The notes beneath the pieces are model-generated. The model made no database searches. It saw nothing but the letters and a program-made list of their open reading frames with translations, and had not been told where the DNA came from. This document shows positions 1 through 17,257 of a stretch of DNA of 64,000 nucleotides, in pieces. The position numbers and the translations under genes are program-made. The stretch covers positions 45,183,235 through 45,247,234 of the forward strand of contig OY755044.1 of the NCBI GenBank assembly GCA_963576565.1, read 5' to 3'. This DNA is from Aspidapion aeneum. Its lineage: Eukaryota; Arthropoda; Insecta; Coleoptera; Brentidae. Numbering within the stretch: the first letter of the stretch is position 1; every line of letters begins with the position of its first letter.

Positions 1-3087
<3,087 letters not shown>

Positions 3088-6000
3088 TTTGGGTTTCACA
3101 GATATATCTGGATGATCTTCCTGTTTCGGCATTCGCTGCAAGAATACAGGTAAGTTTTTGCTTTGTTTATCTTTTTTATTTAATTTTAGTTATCAGGGTC
3201 ATTTAATACTCTTCTGACAATTCCACTGGTTTCAATGAGCACTATTTTTTGTAGCTGCTGATATATGTGTTCCTTTATGTTTAGTTTTTTCAGACTTTCT
3301 ATCAGTGTGTGTGGTATTTCCCCATTTGCGCCTATGATTATTGGTACTACAGTAACTTTCAACTGGTGCCACATATCTTTTATTTCATTTGCAAGGGGTA
3401 TATATTTGCTAATTTTTTCTTTGTATTTTTTTTGCAGATTTGCCGCCAGTGGAACGGAGAAGTCGATAACGAAGGTGTGTTTGGATTTTTTGTCGGTAAG
3501 TACGAGATCTGGTTTGTTATGTTGTAGGGGCAGATCTGTTATAATTTCTCTATTCCAGTAGATTGTATAGCTTTCCGTTTCAATGACACTTTCCGGATTG
3601 TATTTGTAATACGGGATTGCTTCCTTGGTTTCCATTCCATGCAGTTTCAGAAGTTCTTGGTGGATTACTTTGCCTATGTTATCATGTCTTCTGGTATATT
3701 CTTTTGGAGCAAGCGTTTGACATCCACTTATTATATGATCGATCGATTCGGTTTGTTCCCCACAAAGTCTACATTTGTCTGTTGGAATATCTTGTTTCAT
3801 GATGTATTTCATATAGTTACGTGTTGCGATGACTTGATCTTGTATTGCTATCACAAATGCTTCGGTTTCCGGAAATAAGTATCCAAGTTTCAGCCACTTC
3901 AAAGAAGCATCTTTGTTTATGTGAGATTGCATCAGTGTAGCTGGGTATCGACCATGAAGTTCCTTTCCTTTCCACCTCTCTTCAAGATTATCCCTTTCTG
4001 AATCTGAATCGTCATTATTAGTTTGTCCAAGATTAAGTGGTGTCAATCTTTTATCAAGTTTAATCAGAGTTTTATAGATTTGGTTGCTTGATTTCTCATC
4101 GTTAAAGTATTTCCTGATTTTGATTATTTGTTTTTGGTTATGTTTTGGTATGTGTACAATTCCTTGTCCTCCCTTTTCTCTTGGAATGTTTACTCTCTCT
4201 AATGAGCTACGTGGATGGTGTTTGCGGAATTTTGTACTCATGGTGCGGATGTCACGATTGAGCCCTTCAAGTTCGGTATCAGTCCAGGCAAGTACTCCAA
4301 AACTGTATGTAAGGATAGATATGGCGTATGTGTTGATTGCTTTCGTGGTGTTTTTGGCATTTAATTTTGTTTTTAAGATGGTCCTTATTCTTTCTTTGAA
4401 TTTGTTTTTTAACGCTTCCTTGGAATGTTTCTGGTCTATTCCTCTAGCTTGCTGATATCCTAGATATTTATACATTTCTTCTGTTTCCATACCTGCTATT
4501 TGACAATTATCCATACCCATATCAAACCCTTCATGTCTTTGCCATTTTCCCCTCTCCATTGCGTTTATTCGACATTTGTCTAAACCAAATTCCATGTGAA
4601 TGTCGTCACTAAAGGTTTTTGTGACCTTTATTAGTTTTTTTATGCTTTCGTTGTCATCTGCATAGATTTTAAGGTCGTCCATATATAGAAGATGGCTTAT
4701 TGTGATGTTCTCAATGGTTGTGCCTTTTTTTGTTTTGTTGAGCATGTGTGATAAAGGGTTTATTGCCATACAAAACCATAGCGCGCTTAGCGCGTCTCCT
4801 TGGAAAATTCCTCGTTTTATTTCAATGTTCTCCGTTTTGAATTTGGTTTGAATGGTATTTACGCTTAAGGTTGTTTTCCATTTTTCCATTGTTTGTTTTA
4901 GGGTGTTTTGAATGTATGGGTCAATTTTGTAGATGTCTAGGATCTCTATCAGCCATGCATGCGGGACACTATCAAAGGCTTTTTTGTAATCTATATATGC
5001 AGTGTATAGTGACATTTTCTTTTTCTTTTTGTGTTGCGTTATGATGCTGTCTATAATTAGTTGCTCTTTGCATCCTTTGGTTTTTCTTCTGCAACCTTTC
5101 TGTTCTGATGCTAAAAGATTATTCTCGACCAGGTGATTGTATATTTTTTCTGTGATAATCGATGTTAGTACCTTGTATATTGTCGGAAGACAAGTGATAG
5201 GTCTGTATTTGTCTGGGCTTCTGCTTGTTGGAGTTGTTTTTGGTAGGAGGTATGTTACGCCTTCGGTCATGAAATCTGGGATTTCTGTTTGTCCTTTTAA
5301 CATTTTAGAGAAAATTTCGGCTATCTTATTGTGTGTACTTGTGAAACGTTTCCACCAGAAGTTATGTATTCCATCTTTTCCTGGTGCTTTCCAATTGTGT
5401 GTTTTTCTAATAGCATTTTGTACATCTTCCGTTGTTATTTTGTGATTGTTCATTTGCTTTTTGTTGTGCATCCTAGTTCTTTCGTCTCTGATCCATTTTG
5501 ATTTTTCTGTATGTTTTTTTTCTTGTGACCATATACTGCTCCAATAGGTTTTTATTTCTTCTCTTTCCGGTGTCTCGTTTTTTTCATTATTCTTTGTTTG
5601 TTGGCCCAACTCTCTATAAAATCGTGCTTCGTCTTCTCTAAATTGTTTATTGTGTTGTCTGCGTTGATTACTTTCTTTCAGTCTCCTGAATCTTTTTGAT
5701 TTAGCTGCAAGTTTTTGCTTTAGAAGGTCTATGACTTCCGTAAGACTTTTGTTTTCTTTGTTTTGGTATTGTGATAATATTTCTTGAGCTTTATTTTTTA
5801 ATTTTATGTTTGCGTTTGGTTCTCTTGATTTTGATAGTCTTCCAATTTTAGCACGTAGTTCATCTACGTCCCTCTTGATTCTCCGCTCCCATGGTGGTTC
5901 CTCTTGCCGTTGTTTGTTTTGTTGTTTTTTTGGTGTTTTACTGGTGAGTTTTGAGGTTGTTGCTGCTCCTATGTAAACTAGGTTGTGTAATGTTGTGATG

Positions 6001-6220
6001 TCATCATTTTCTTTTATTTTATTTTTAATTATGTTGTTTATTTGTTTGATGACGATATTAGTCTTTGGTGTGATTTTTGATTTGAGTTTTGGGAGCTTTG
6101 GTCTTAGGTTTGGTAAGATTCCATAGTACTGTATATATGTTTCTTCAAAACAGTTTTCTATTTGCTGCTCTTCTTCAGTCAGTTCAACTTCATTTTGTTC
6201 TATGTTTTGTGGTCCATTTC
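3088..6220 (-). mobile_element. R4/Dong-type retrotransposon, copy 2, 5'-truncated
   Basis: The 3' UTR is about 3088-3185. The coding region runs unbroken until it meets the (TTA)n array at 6221, where roughly the first 170 codons and the 5' leader found in copies 3 and 8 are missing. Truncation exactly at a TTA junction fits incomplete target-primed reverse transcription into the repeat, or a later exchange within the repeat. Confidence 0.88.
3186..6220 (-). CDS. R4/Dong polyprotein, N-terminally truncated (RT + CCHC + REL endonuclease)
   Basis: An open frame of about 1011 codons with no internal stop. It formally reads on through the TTA array as poly-Ile to 6728, but that extension is not real protein. 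Seen: NWKAPGKDGIHNFWW (RT start), FDSVPHAW, GIFQGDALSALWFC, YMDDLKIYA (catalytic Asp pair, near 4680), CRLCGEQTESIDHIISGC (CCHC motif, near 3755) and NKPDLVLT...FVIDFSVP (PD...D endonuclease core, near 3450-3520). It ends in a conserved tail (ETSGIVRRVLN) also found in copies 3 and 8. The Myb-like N-terminal domain and the leader are absent, so it should not be autonomous although its catalytic parts look intact. Its sequence is clearly diverged from copies 3 and 8, so it represents a separate lineage within family A. Confidence 0.85.
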
Positions 6221-6634
<414 letters not shown>

Positions 6635-9600
6635 TCAGGTTCCACAGGTCTTCCTGGTTAGAGCTTCTCTCCGGTACTTGCGTACAAGGATTCGAAGTGG
6701 GGTCTACGGTATAGGTAAGTATTTTCAAGGTAAGTTCAGAACTTTACGTACGATTCCAGTAGTTTCTATCAGAGTGATTTTTTGCATTTGACTAACTAGA
6801 TTTTCTTTTATTTCCAGGGTTTTGAGGCCATCGAGTGTTGCTGACGGTACTTCCCCAGTAGCTCCGAAGATTATTGGCACAATGGTGACTCGATCTTGGT
6901 TCCACATGTCTTTGATCTCATTTGCTAATGGCAAGTATTTGTTTATTTTTTCTTGGTATTTTCGTTGAGTGTTTGTGGGCAGCGGGATTGCCATGTCTAT
7001 GATGTACGCTTGTTTTGTTTGTTTGTTCACAAGCACCATATCTGGTTTGTTATGTGGTATATGTACGTCCGTGATTATTTCTCTGTTCCAATATAGCTTG
7101 TAGTTCTCATTTTCATTCACAGAGTCGGGTTATAGCTTATAGTACGGGGTGTGAGGTGCGTCAGGTTTTATTTTTTTTAGAAATTCCTGGTATATGACTT
7201 TTCCTACGTTGTCGTGCCTTTTTGTGTATTCGTTGGGGGCTAGTACTGTGCAACCGCTCACTATGTGATCTATCGATTCTGTTTGTTCTCCACACATTCT
7301 ACATTTATCTGTTTCTATGCGTTGTTTCATTATGTGTTTTTGGTAATTGCGTGTGGGAATTACTTGATCTTGGATAGCCATGACAAACCCTTCTGTTTCT
7401 GGGAACAGCTGTCCCTTCTTAAGCCAGTCCAGTGATGCTTTTTCATTGATGTGGGCCTGCTTGAGTAATGCAGGATATCGTCCATGTAATTCTTTGCTAA
7501 GCCATTTTTCCATGTGATTTATGGATTCTTCTTCAGGTAATTGTCTGCTTTGTAGGTTCAGGGGCGTGATTTTATTGTCTTTGTTTACTATTGCTTTGTA
7601 CAGTCCGGTCTCTTCCGCTTTTTTGTGAAAGTAGGTTCTTAGGTTTTTTATTTGTTTCTTATGTAGTTCTTCAATGTTTAACACTCCCCATCCTCCTTGC
7701 TCTCTGGGAAGGTGAAATCTTTCCATAGAGCTTCTTGGGTGGTGGAACCTGTGTTTAGTGGCTACAGTTCGTATTGTGCGGTTAAGTTCGGTTAGCTCTG
7801 TTTGTGTCCACGATATGATGCCGAGGCTATATGTTAGGATTGGGATTGCATAGGTGTTGATTGCCTTCACCATATTCCTTCCACGTAGCTTCGTCCTCAT
7901 TATGATTTTGAGCCTTTGTTTGAGATTGCATCTAAGGTGTTCTTTGGTTTGTTTCTGATCTATCCCACGTGCTTGCTGGTATCCCAAATATTTGTACAGC
8001 TCGTCCTCTTCCATTCCTTCTATCACTCCAGCATCCTCTCCCATTTCTACTCCTTGATGTTTCCTCCATTTCCCTTTTTCCATGACATTGATGCGACATT
8101 TGTCTAGGCCAAATGTCATGTTAATGTCTTCACTGAACTTTTTTATTATTTGGATGTTTTTTTCCAGGTCTTCGTTGGATGACGCATATGTTTTGAGATC
8201 GTCCATGTATAGGAGGTGGGTAAGTATTTTGTTGTTTTCTAACTTTACACCTTTATTTTGTTCTTTTAGTGTGGAGGAGAGCGGGTTGAGAGCCAGGCAG
8301 AACCATAGCGGGCTTAGAGCGTCTCCCTGGAAAATTCCGCACTGTATAGGTATATCTCCGATTACTTGTTGCTTATTTTTAGCTGTGATTGTTAATGTGG
8401 TTTTCCATGTGTTCATTGCCTTTTCTAGGAGTTTTATTATTTGCGGGTCAATCTTATATAGTTCCAGTACCTCCAGCAGCCAAGTGTGTGGTACGCTGTC
8501 AAAGGCTTTCTGGTAATCTATATATGCAGTGTAAAGATCTTTTTTCTCTTTCTTTGCGTTTCCTGTTATTATGGCATCGATTACCAGTTGGTCTTTGCAT
8601 CCTTTTGCTGACTTTGTGCATCCCTTTTGCTCTGTTGCCAAGAGTTCGTTCTCGGTTAGGTGCTTATATATTTTTTCAGCTATAACTCCTGTCAGTAACT
8701 TATAGAGTGTTGGGAGACATGTAATAGGGCGATATTTACTAGGGTTCTTGCTCGTAGGTGACGTTTTTGAGAGAAGATAAGTAATTCCTTGTGTCATAAA
8801 TGTTGGTAGTTCAGTCCGGTTTTCCAGTATGTCTGTGAAGATGTCGACGATTTTTTTGTGTGTGCTTTTGAATTTTTTGATCCAGAAGTTTTGTATTTTA
8901 TCAATGCCTGGAGCTTTCCAGTTTTTGCTCTTTTTGATCACCTTCTCGAGTTCTTCCAGTACTACTGTGTGGTTAATCATTCTCCTCTTGTTTGTCATCC
9001 TTTCTTTTTCTTTCGTTATCCATTTTGCTTTCTTTTTGTGTTGTTTTGGGACGGCCCATATGTTCTTCCAATAGCTTTTTGTGTCTTCTTTCCCTGGTTG
9101 TTCGTCTTCTTTGTTATTTGTTGTGGATTTAAGTTGTCTGTAGAACCTTCCCTCGTTATCCTCGAATTGGTTGTTGTCCTGTCTTCGCTGGCGACTTTCT
9201 TTGAATCTTCGGAGTCTTTTAGCTCTGGCCGCTAATTGTTGCTTGAGTAGATCGAGTATTTCTTGGTTGGTGTTGTTACTTTCATTTTTGTATTTGTTTA
9301 TCAGTTTTTTTGTTTTTCGTTTAAGTGTTTCGCTTGCTGTGTTTCTGCTAGCTTGTTCTATTTGTCCTATATGTTTTTTAAGTTCCTCGATTCGTTTAAT
9401 GAGTCGTCTTTCCCAAGGTGCTTGAGATTCTGTTGAGGTCGAGGTGTCTTCTTTGGGTTTATTTTTTATTTGTTGGTTTATTTCAATCGTGGTCATTGCG
9501 CCAACGTAAATAATTGTGTGGAGGTCAAGGATATTGTGTGCATCGTTGATTTTTTCTGCTATTGTGTTATTTATGAGGGTTATTGTTTGCTTTGTGTTTT

Positions 9601-10387
9601 TATTTGTCTTTAGCTTAGGTATTCTTGGCCTCATTTCTGGTAGGGTTCCGTTGTATTTCATGTATATCTCATCGAACTTTTCTATTACTTGTGCTTGGCC
9701 TTCGTCTATCACATTTACATCCGCGTCTGCTACTGGGGGTTGATTTTCGTTCTGGTCTCGTACTCCTAGTTCAATTTCTGCTTCTCTTTTTATGCGTTGG
9801 GCGGTTTCGGGTGTTATTGTTTTTGAGGTTAGTAGTACTCGTCTTTGATCTAGTATATTTTGCACTGTTTTACGCGCAAGTTCAGGGAACTGCTGAGTCA
9901 TTTGTGCATGCAGTTCTCTGCTGTAACCTGTCTTTTTGGTTTCGAGTTCACTTAGAACAAGGTAGCGTCCGTATAGGAATTCATTCATGGCTGTTGTCCA
10001 TTTTGTTCGCTGCCTTGGTCTACCCTGTAATGTAGTGGACTGAGGCGCAGCCTCAGCAACATCTGCATTGTGGATTTCATGTTGCTCTTCATTGAGGGGT
10101 TCTTGCGCGTTGGGTATTCGTTGTCCTTGTCCGTTGCCTTGGTCGTTTGCGGTGGGTCTAAGGCGGTTCCGACCCGGGTCCAGCTGCCCCGGCCCGCCTG
10201 AGTATCTCTTATTTCTTGTGTTCACAGCAAGAGAGTTTCACGCTAGATGGGTTGCTAACCCATGTAACGGTGCTGGTTTTTGTCCACCCCGGGTATTTTA
10301 TTTCCCCGGTGCCCTCTAGGTTTTAGGCTAGCGAGCGTACCCCATCGCCAGGGGCAGCCTCCGATAGCAGACCAGCAACAGCCACGG
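6635..10387 (-). mobile_element. R4/Dong-type retrotransposon, copy 3 (family A), full length
   Basis: The whole element lies between two TTA arrays: 3' UTR 6635-6727, ORF, 5' leader about 10226-10387. Aligned by eye it is almost identical to copy 8 (23009-26762), with roughly ten amino-acid differences over the ORF. The two therefore descend from one recent source or from a duplication. Confidence 0.92.
6725..10225 (-). pseudogene. R4/Dong polyprotein with one nonsense codon
   Basis: Colinear with the intact ORF of copy 8: Myb/SANT-like segment around residues 72-135, RT from about residue 435, YMDDLK near 8205, CRMCGEQTESIDHIVSGC near 7250-7310, and the PD...D endonuclease core near 6990-7050. 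The only disabling change I see is a stop at 7130-7132 (plus strand TTA, where copy 8 has TTT), turning a Lys after PYYKL into a stop. Translation would end just before the endonuclease core, leaving RT and CCHC but no nuclease. The frame continues to 6725. The start is a GTG at 10225 following a TGA at 10238-10240; the first true in-frame ATG is about 80 codons in. Confidence 0.88.
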
Positions 10388-10606
<219 letters not shown>

Positions 10607-10642
10607 TTTTATTTTTTTTTCACAGGAATTTTCCTGGGTTAG

Positions 10643-10682
10643 CATGACTAAACCGGGATGCGGTATCAACGGTTTAGTCATG
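10643..10682 (-). other. Perfect 13-bp stem-loop spanning the stop codon and start of the 3' UTR (family B)
   Basis: CATGACTAAACCG (10643-10655) is the exact reverse complement of CGGTTTAGTCATG (10670-10682), with a 14-nt loop. The right arm contains the ORF stop. Copy 7 carries the same hairpin at about 21358-21397. In R2-type elements a structured 3' UTR is what the RT recognises for priming; the same role here is inference. Confidence 0.7.
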
Positions 10683-13600
10683 TGTAAGTGCACGCCGAAC
10701 AGTTCTACAGGTGCCCAAAATTGCTGCTTTTTGAGCGGTAAGTATTAGTTTTCTTGGGTCTTCTACATCTATTATTTTCAATTCTTGTTTTAGGTGGTTA
10801 TCAACAAGACCAGTTGCCGAAATGACCAGTGGATGTATGGTGACCTGGTTGAGCTGATAGATGGTTTTTATTTCGTGAGAAAGGTCGATATACTTTGATA
10901 TTTTTTGATTTCTTGCTTCTAGGAGATTGTGATCATTTGGTATAGTAATATCGATTATTCTGGCTAACTTTTTATCTTTTTGTATCACCAGTATATCGGG
11001 TCTATTGTGCGCCATTTCCCGATCACTAATAATAGCCTTATCCCAATATATTTTTGTTTTTGCGTCTTCCATGTGATCCTTTGGTGTATATTTGTAGTAA
11101 GGTGTTATGTCTTTGACTAGTCCGAATTTTTTACAAAAAGCTTGATGAAATACCTTTGAGACGTTGTCGTGTCTTATTTTATGGTCACGCGGTGCTAGAA
11201 ATGAGCATCCGGCGATAAGGTGTTGTATGGTTTCGGTTTTTTCTCGGCATAGTCTGCATCGATCGTTTGGTGTGTCCTGATGCAATATAAATTTTTGATA
11301 ATTTCTTGTACAGATGACCTGATCCTGTATAGCCAGCAGAAATCCCTCTGTTTCCATCATAAGTACACCCCTAGTTAGGTATAGTGTGGATAAATCCTTA
11401 TCTACGTCTTGACTGTTTAGTGCTGCTGCATAGCGCCCATGTAATTCTTTACTTTTCCAGGTTTCTTCTAACTCTGTATAATAATTTTTATTTTCTTTTA
11501 CAGGTGGCTCTTGGCTCGACAGTTTCAACGGTGTTAAGGATGTGTCTAGCGATGAAATTGCGGCATATGTTGGATGGCTTCTAGATTTAAGGTAAGTAAA
11601 TAGATTTTGGCATTCTTTGTTATGTGCCTCTTTAAGGTTCCTCAGTCCCCTCCCCCCTCTACTCCGTGGCAAATATAACCTGTTCATTGAAGCGTTTGGA
11701 TGGTGCAATCGGTTTTTTGTGAGCGACGTTCTTATGAATCTATCAAGACTGTCCAGGTCTGTGGAACTCCATTTAATGATTCCAAAGCTGTACGTGACCG
11801 CATGTATTACCCACGCATTTATTGCTGTTATCCTTGCCAAAGAGTAAAGATTGGACTTTAGGACTAGACGAAGTCTCCTTTTAAGTGTTTCCTGTACTAG
11901 CTTCTTGCTGTGTGTTTGTTCTATGCTGAGGGTCTGTTGCATTCCAAGGTATTTGTATTTTTGTTCCAGCGATAGTGGTGCAAACTGGCTATGGTCTAGT
12001 AGGGTAATGTTTTCAGTTTCCTGGATTTTTCCAGCTTTGACATGAACAAAAGCACACTTTTCCAGCCCGAACTCCATTGAGATAGCTTTACTAAATGATG
12101 AAACCAGTTCAAGAAGGGATGTAAGTTGTTCCGGATTCGAGGCATACAGCTTTAAATCATCCATATAGAGTAGATGGGAAAGCTTAATGCTTGGTCTTCT
12201 AGCTATTGTGTATCCGTAAGTGCTTCCTTCCAACATATTACTAAGCGGATTAAGTGCAACGCAAAACCACAGAGGACTGAGGCTGTCTCCCTGAAATATT
12301 CCCCTTTTTATTTTTATTCCTTCAGTAGTGTAGTTTACATCTCCTAACTTGACATTCAGGTACGTTTCCCAGTTATTCATAGTGCTTTTGAGGAATTCAA
12401 TTAGGTTTTTGTTTATTTTGTAGATATTTAGTATCTCCAGAAGCCATGAATGCGGCACCGAATCGAATGCCTTGCGGTAATCGATCCAGGCTACTGAGAG
12501 GTTCCTCTTTTTATATCTTGCGTGATTTGTCACCACTGAGTCCAGGATCAACCACTCTTTACTTCCCTTTGCTTTGCTTTTACATCCGTTTTGTTGCCAA
12601 GCCAATATTTGACGTTCTTTTAGGTGCTGATTAATCTTTTGTTCTATAATTCCAGTTAGAACCTTGTAGACAATAGGTAGACAGGTAATAGGCCTGTAGT
12701 TTTGTGGTTTTTCGACAGTTTTGTTTTTTGGCAAAAGGTAAGTGATTCCCTTGGTGAAAAATTTAGGTATCTGCGTTGGGTCAAATATAGCTGAATTGAG
12801 TTGATTTGCTAATGTTTCGTGGACAGAGGTGAGGTTTTTCCACCAGTATGCATGGATTTTATCAATCCCTGGGGCTTTCCAGTTGGAAAGATTTTTGGTA
12901 GCGTTTTCAACATCTTGTAGCGATATATGGGTCCCTTGCATTTCCGGGATGGCTCTCATTCTTTCTTTCTCTTGATTAATCCAGTATGCCTGTCTATCAT
13001 GTTCTTTAGGTATTTCCCATAGTTGTGACCAATATTGGTGCATTTGTTTTTGGTCCGCAGGTGCTGTTTCATAATGATTTGGCTCTTTTTCTCCGAGCGA
13101 GCGGTAGAAGAGTTTTTGATTTCGTTGAAACAGGTTGTTTTCTTTGTAGCGAATGACACGTTCTTTATACCTTCTTATTCTACTTCCTAACATTTTTATT
13201 TTTTGTTTCAGATCTTCCATGTACGCCGACAGCTTTTGTTTTGAATCCGGTAAGTGATATTTGATTTTTTGTTTTATACACGTCTTCTTAATTTGGTTGT
13301 TTAGGCGAGCTTTAATGTTAGTAGTATTAAGGTAGGTATGGATTTGTCCTATTTCTCTTCTTATGTTGTTAATTTTATTTTGAATTCTTTTTGCCCACGG
13401 TGGTTCATCCTGATTTTGCGTGACAATTCTTTTAGATTGGTTAAGTGGTGTTCCCAGCATTTCCAAGGATGTCAGTGCAGCGCAGTAAACTAGATGACAT
13501 GTGTTCTCCAAGTCGAAACAGGTGAGCAGATCCTTTTTTAAGATATTATTTATTTGGGTGACTGTTTCTTTGGATGCCTTTGAGTACCTTATTTTTGGTA

Positions 13601-14069
13601 AGGAAGGTCTATTTCTGAATGGGATGCTATCGTACTTAAATTTGTTTTCATCAAAAGCATTTTTGATTTCAGTCGGGATTTCTTCCAGCCGAATTTCAAA
13701 GATTGTCGATCTTCTAGCTACGGGATTGGGTTCACGTTGTTCAATGTCAAGATTTTCGTCATTTTGAAGTACCTGTGGTTCGTGTCTCGTTTCATTCTTT
13801 AATTCTTCTATTTCGGCATCCGAGAAAACTTTCCTTCGAACAATAGATCTTACCTGATCTGAAAGTTGTTGCGGTTCTCGTCTAAAATCAGGTCGTATTG
13901 CTTGCCATCTTTCGTAAAGTCTATTTCGGTAGTTAGTTCTATATTGTCCGGCGTTCGTCACAAAAAAGTATGCGCGCATAAGATCAAGATTATCTTGTCT
14001 GTTCCAGCGTATACGCCGTCTTTGGACGTCTGGGGATCGTGCGGGATTATCCTGAGTCGGATTGTCCAA
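10674..14069 (-). CDS. R4/Dong polyprotein, family B, intact
   Basis: 1131 codons from a TTG at 14069. The frame is open back to a TGA at 14253-14255, with no in-frame ATG in that extension, so the true start is uncertain and may be non-AUG. Domains seen: Myb/SANT-like residues 20-82 (RRIRWNRQDNLDLMRAY...LSDQVRSIVRRK); basic linker; RT with NWKAPGIDKIHAYWW, FDSVPHSW (about 539), GIFQGDSLSPLWFC (about 593) and YMDDLKLYA (about 636); CRLCREKTETIQHLIAGC (about 944); and endonuclease core NRPDILVI...IIDITIP (about 1021-1039). No frameshift or stop was found, so this is a candidate for an active copy. The stop codon at 10674-10676 lies inside a 13-bp hairpin arm. Confidence 0.9.
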   Translation of the reverse strand: MDNPTQDNPARSPDVQRRRIRWNRQDNLDLMRAYFFVTNAGQYRTNYRNRLYERWQAIRPDFRREPQQLSDQVRSIVRRKVFSDAEIEELKNETRHEPQVLQNDENLDIEQREPNPVARRSTIFEIRLEEIPTEIKNAFDENKFKYDSIPFRNRPSLPKIRYSKASKETVTQINNILKKDLLTCFDLENTCHLVYCAALTSLEMLGTPLNQSKRIVTQNQDEPPWAKRIQNKINNIRREIGQIHTYLNTTNIKARLNNQIKKTCIKQKIKYHLPDSKQKLSAYMEDLKQKIKMLGSRIRRYKERVIRYKENNLFQRNQKLFYRSLGEKEPNHYETAPADQKQMHQYWSQLWEIPKEHDRQAYWINQEKERMRAIPEMQGTHISLQDVENATKNLSNWKAPGIDKIHAYWWKNLTSVHETLANQLNSAIFDPTQIPKFFTKGITYLLPKNKTVEKPQNYRPITCLPIVYKVLTGIIEQKINQHLKERQILAWQQNGCKSKAKGSKEWLILDSVVTNHARYKKRNLSVAWIDYRKAFDSVPHSWLLEILNIYKINKNLIEFLKSTMNNWETYLNVKLGDVNYTTEGIKIKRGIFQGDSLSPLWFCVALNPLSNMLEGSTYGYTIARRPSIKLSHLLYMDDLKLYASNPEQLTSLLELVSSFSKAISMEFGLEKCAFVHVKAGKIQETENITLLDHSQFAPLSLEQKYKYLGMQQTLSIEQTHSKKLVQETLKRRLRLVLKSNLYSLARITAINAWVIHAVTYSFGIIKWSSTDLDSLDRFIRTSLTKNRLHHPNASMNRLYLPRSRGGRGLRNLKEAHNKECQNLFTYLKSRSHPTYAAISSLDTSLTPLKLSSQEPPVKENKNYYTELEETWKSKELHGRYAAALNSQDVDKDLSTLYLTRGVLMMETEGFLLAIQDQVICTRNYQKFILHQDTPNDRCRLCREKTETIQHLIAGCSFLAPRDHKIRHDNVSKVFHQAFCKKFGLVKDITPYYKYTPKDHMEDAKTKIYWDKAIISDREMAHNRPDILVIQKDKKLARIIDITIPNDHNLLEARNQKISKYIDLSHEIKTIYQLNQVTIHPLVISATGLVDNHLKQELKIIDVEDPRKLILTAQKAAILGTCRTVRRALTHD

Positions 14070-14418
14070 GCTTCGCTCTCCATTACCGTTTCCAGTATCC
14101 GATGACCCTGGCCTTGCGGTTCCATTTCGCGGGCGAGCGCCACTTGCTCCACTCGGTCCCGCTAGTGACTGTACAGTCCCGCCAACTGGCGCAGTCGCAC
14201 CACCAGTGGCATCCGAGGCTTGCTTCCTAGTAGTTACAGGAGCGATTTTAATTCACAGCACCAGGGTTGCTAGCCCATAAGTGCTGGTTGCTGGGGTCTG
14301 CGGGGTTGCGTCCCGTGGCCGAGAGGCCCCCCATGCAGGCGAAGCTGGCTGTACGGGTCTTACGTCGTTACCCGTAGCGAGGTTGATACTGTTGGATGCA
14401 GTACCCTTATCGGCCAGA

Positions 14419-17060
<2,642 letters not shown>

Positions 17061-17095
<35 letters not shown>
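17061..17095. repeat. (TTA)n microsatellite, 35 bp
   Basis: The short array between copy 5 and copy 6. Confidence 0.95.
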
Positions 17096-17214
17096 TTTTT
17101 TTTTTTCACGCCTGAGCGGTAAGGTTTTTCTAAGGAATTTGTCACCGGACCTATAGTCAAGGTTACAAATCCCGCAACAAGTATCTTCGGACGATATGGC
17201 ACGTCCCCAGTATG

Positions 17215-17237
17215 ACAGCTTTTTGTGCGGAAGCTGT
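17215..17237 (-). other. Small 3' UTR hairpin (family C)
   Basis: ACAGCTT (17215-17221) pairs with AAGCTGT (17231-17237), a 7-bp stem about 20 bp downstream of the ORF stop in the element's sense direction. The same sequence occurs in copy 5 (about 15559-15581). Confidence 0.45.
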
Positions 17238-17257
17238 GATGTTTCTTACATTTACAT

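Noticed and set aside
8082..8516. Plus-strand ORFs of 60-171 codons inside the elements (for example 8082-8516, 16375-16854, 33862-34377)
   Set aside because: They are shadows of the minus-strand polyprotein frames. Repeated copies in other elements merely reflect element similarity.
11500..11590. Strong splice-site pair (TTTTCTTTTACAG … AAGGTAAGTAA) inside copy 4 on the plus strand
   Set aside because: The sequence is explained by the codons of the minus-strand ORF (KENKNYYTEL); kept apart from the 3'-end cassettes because it is not shared between families.
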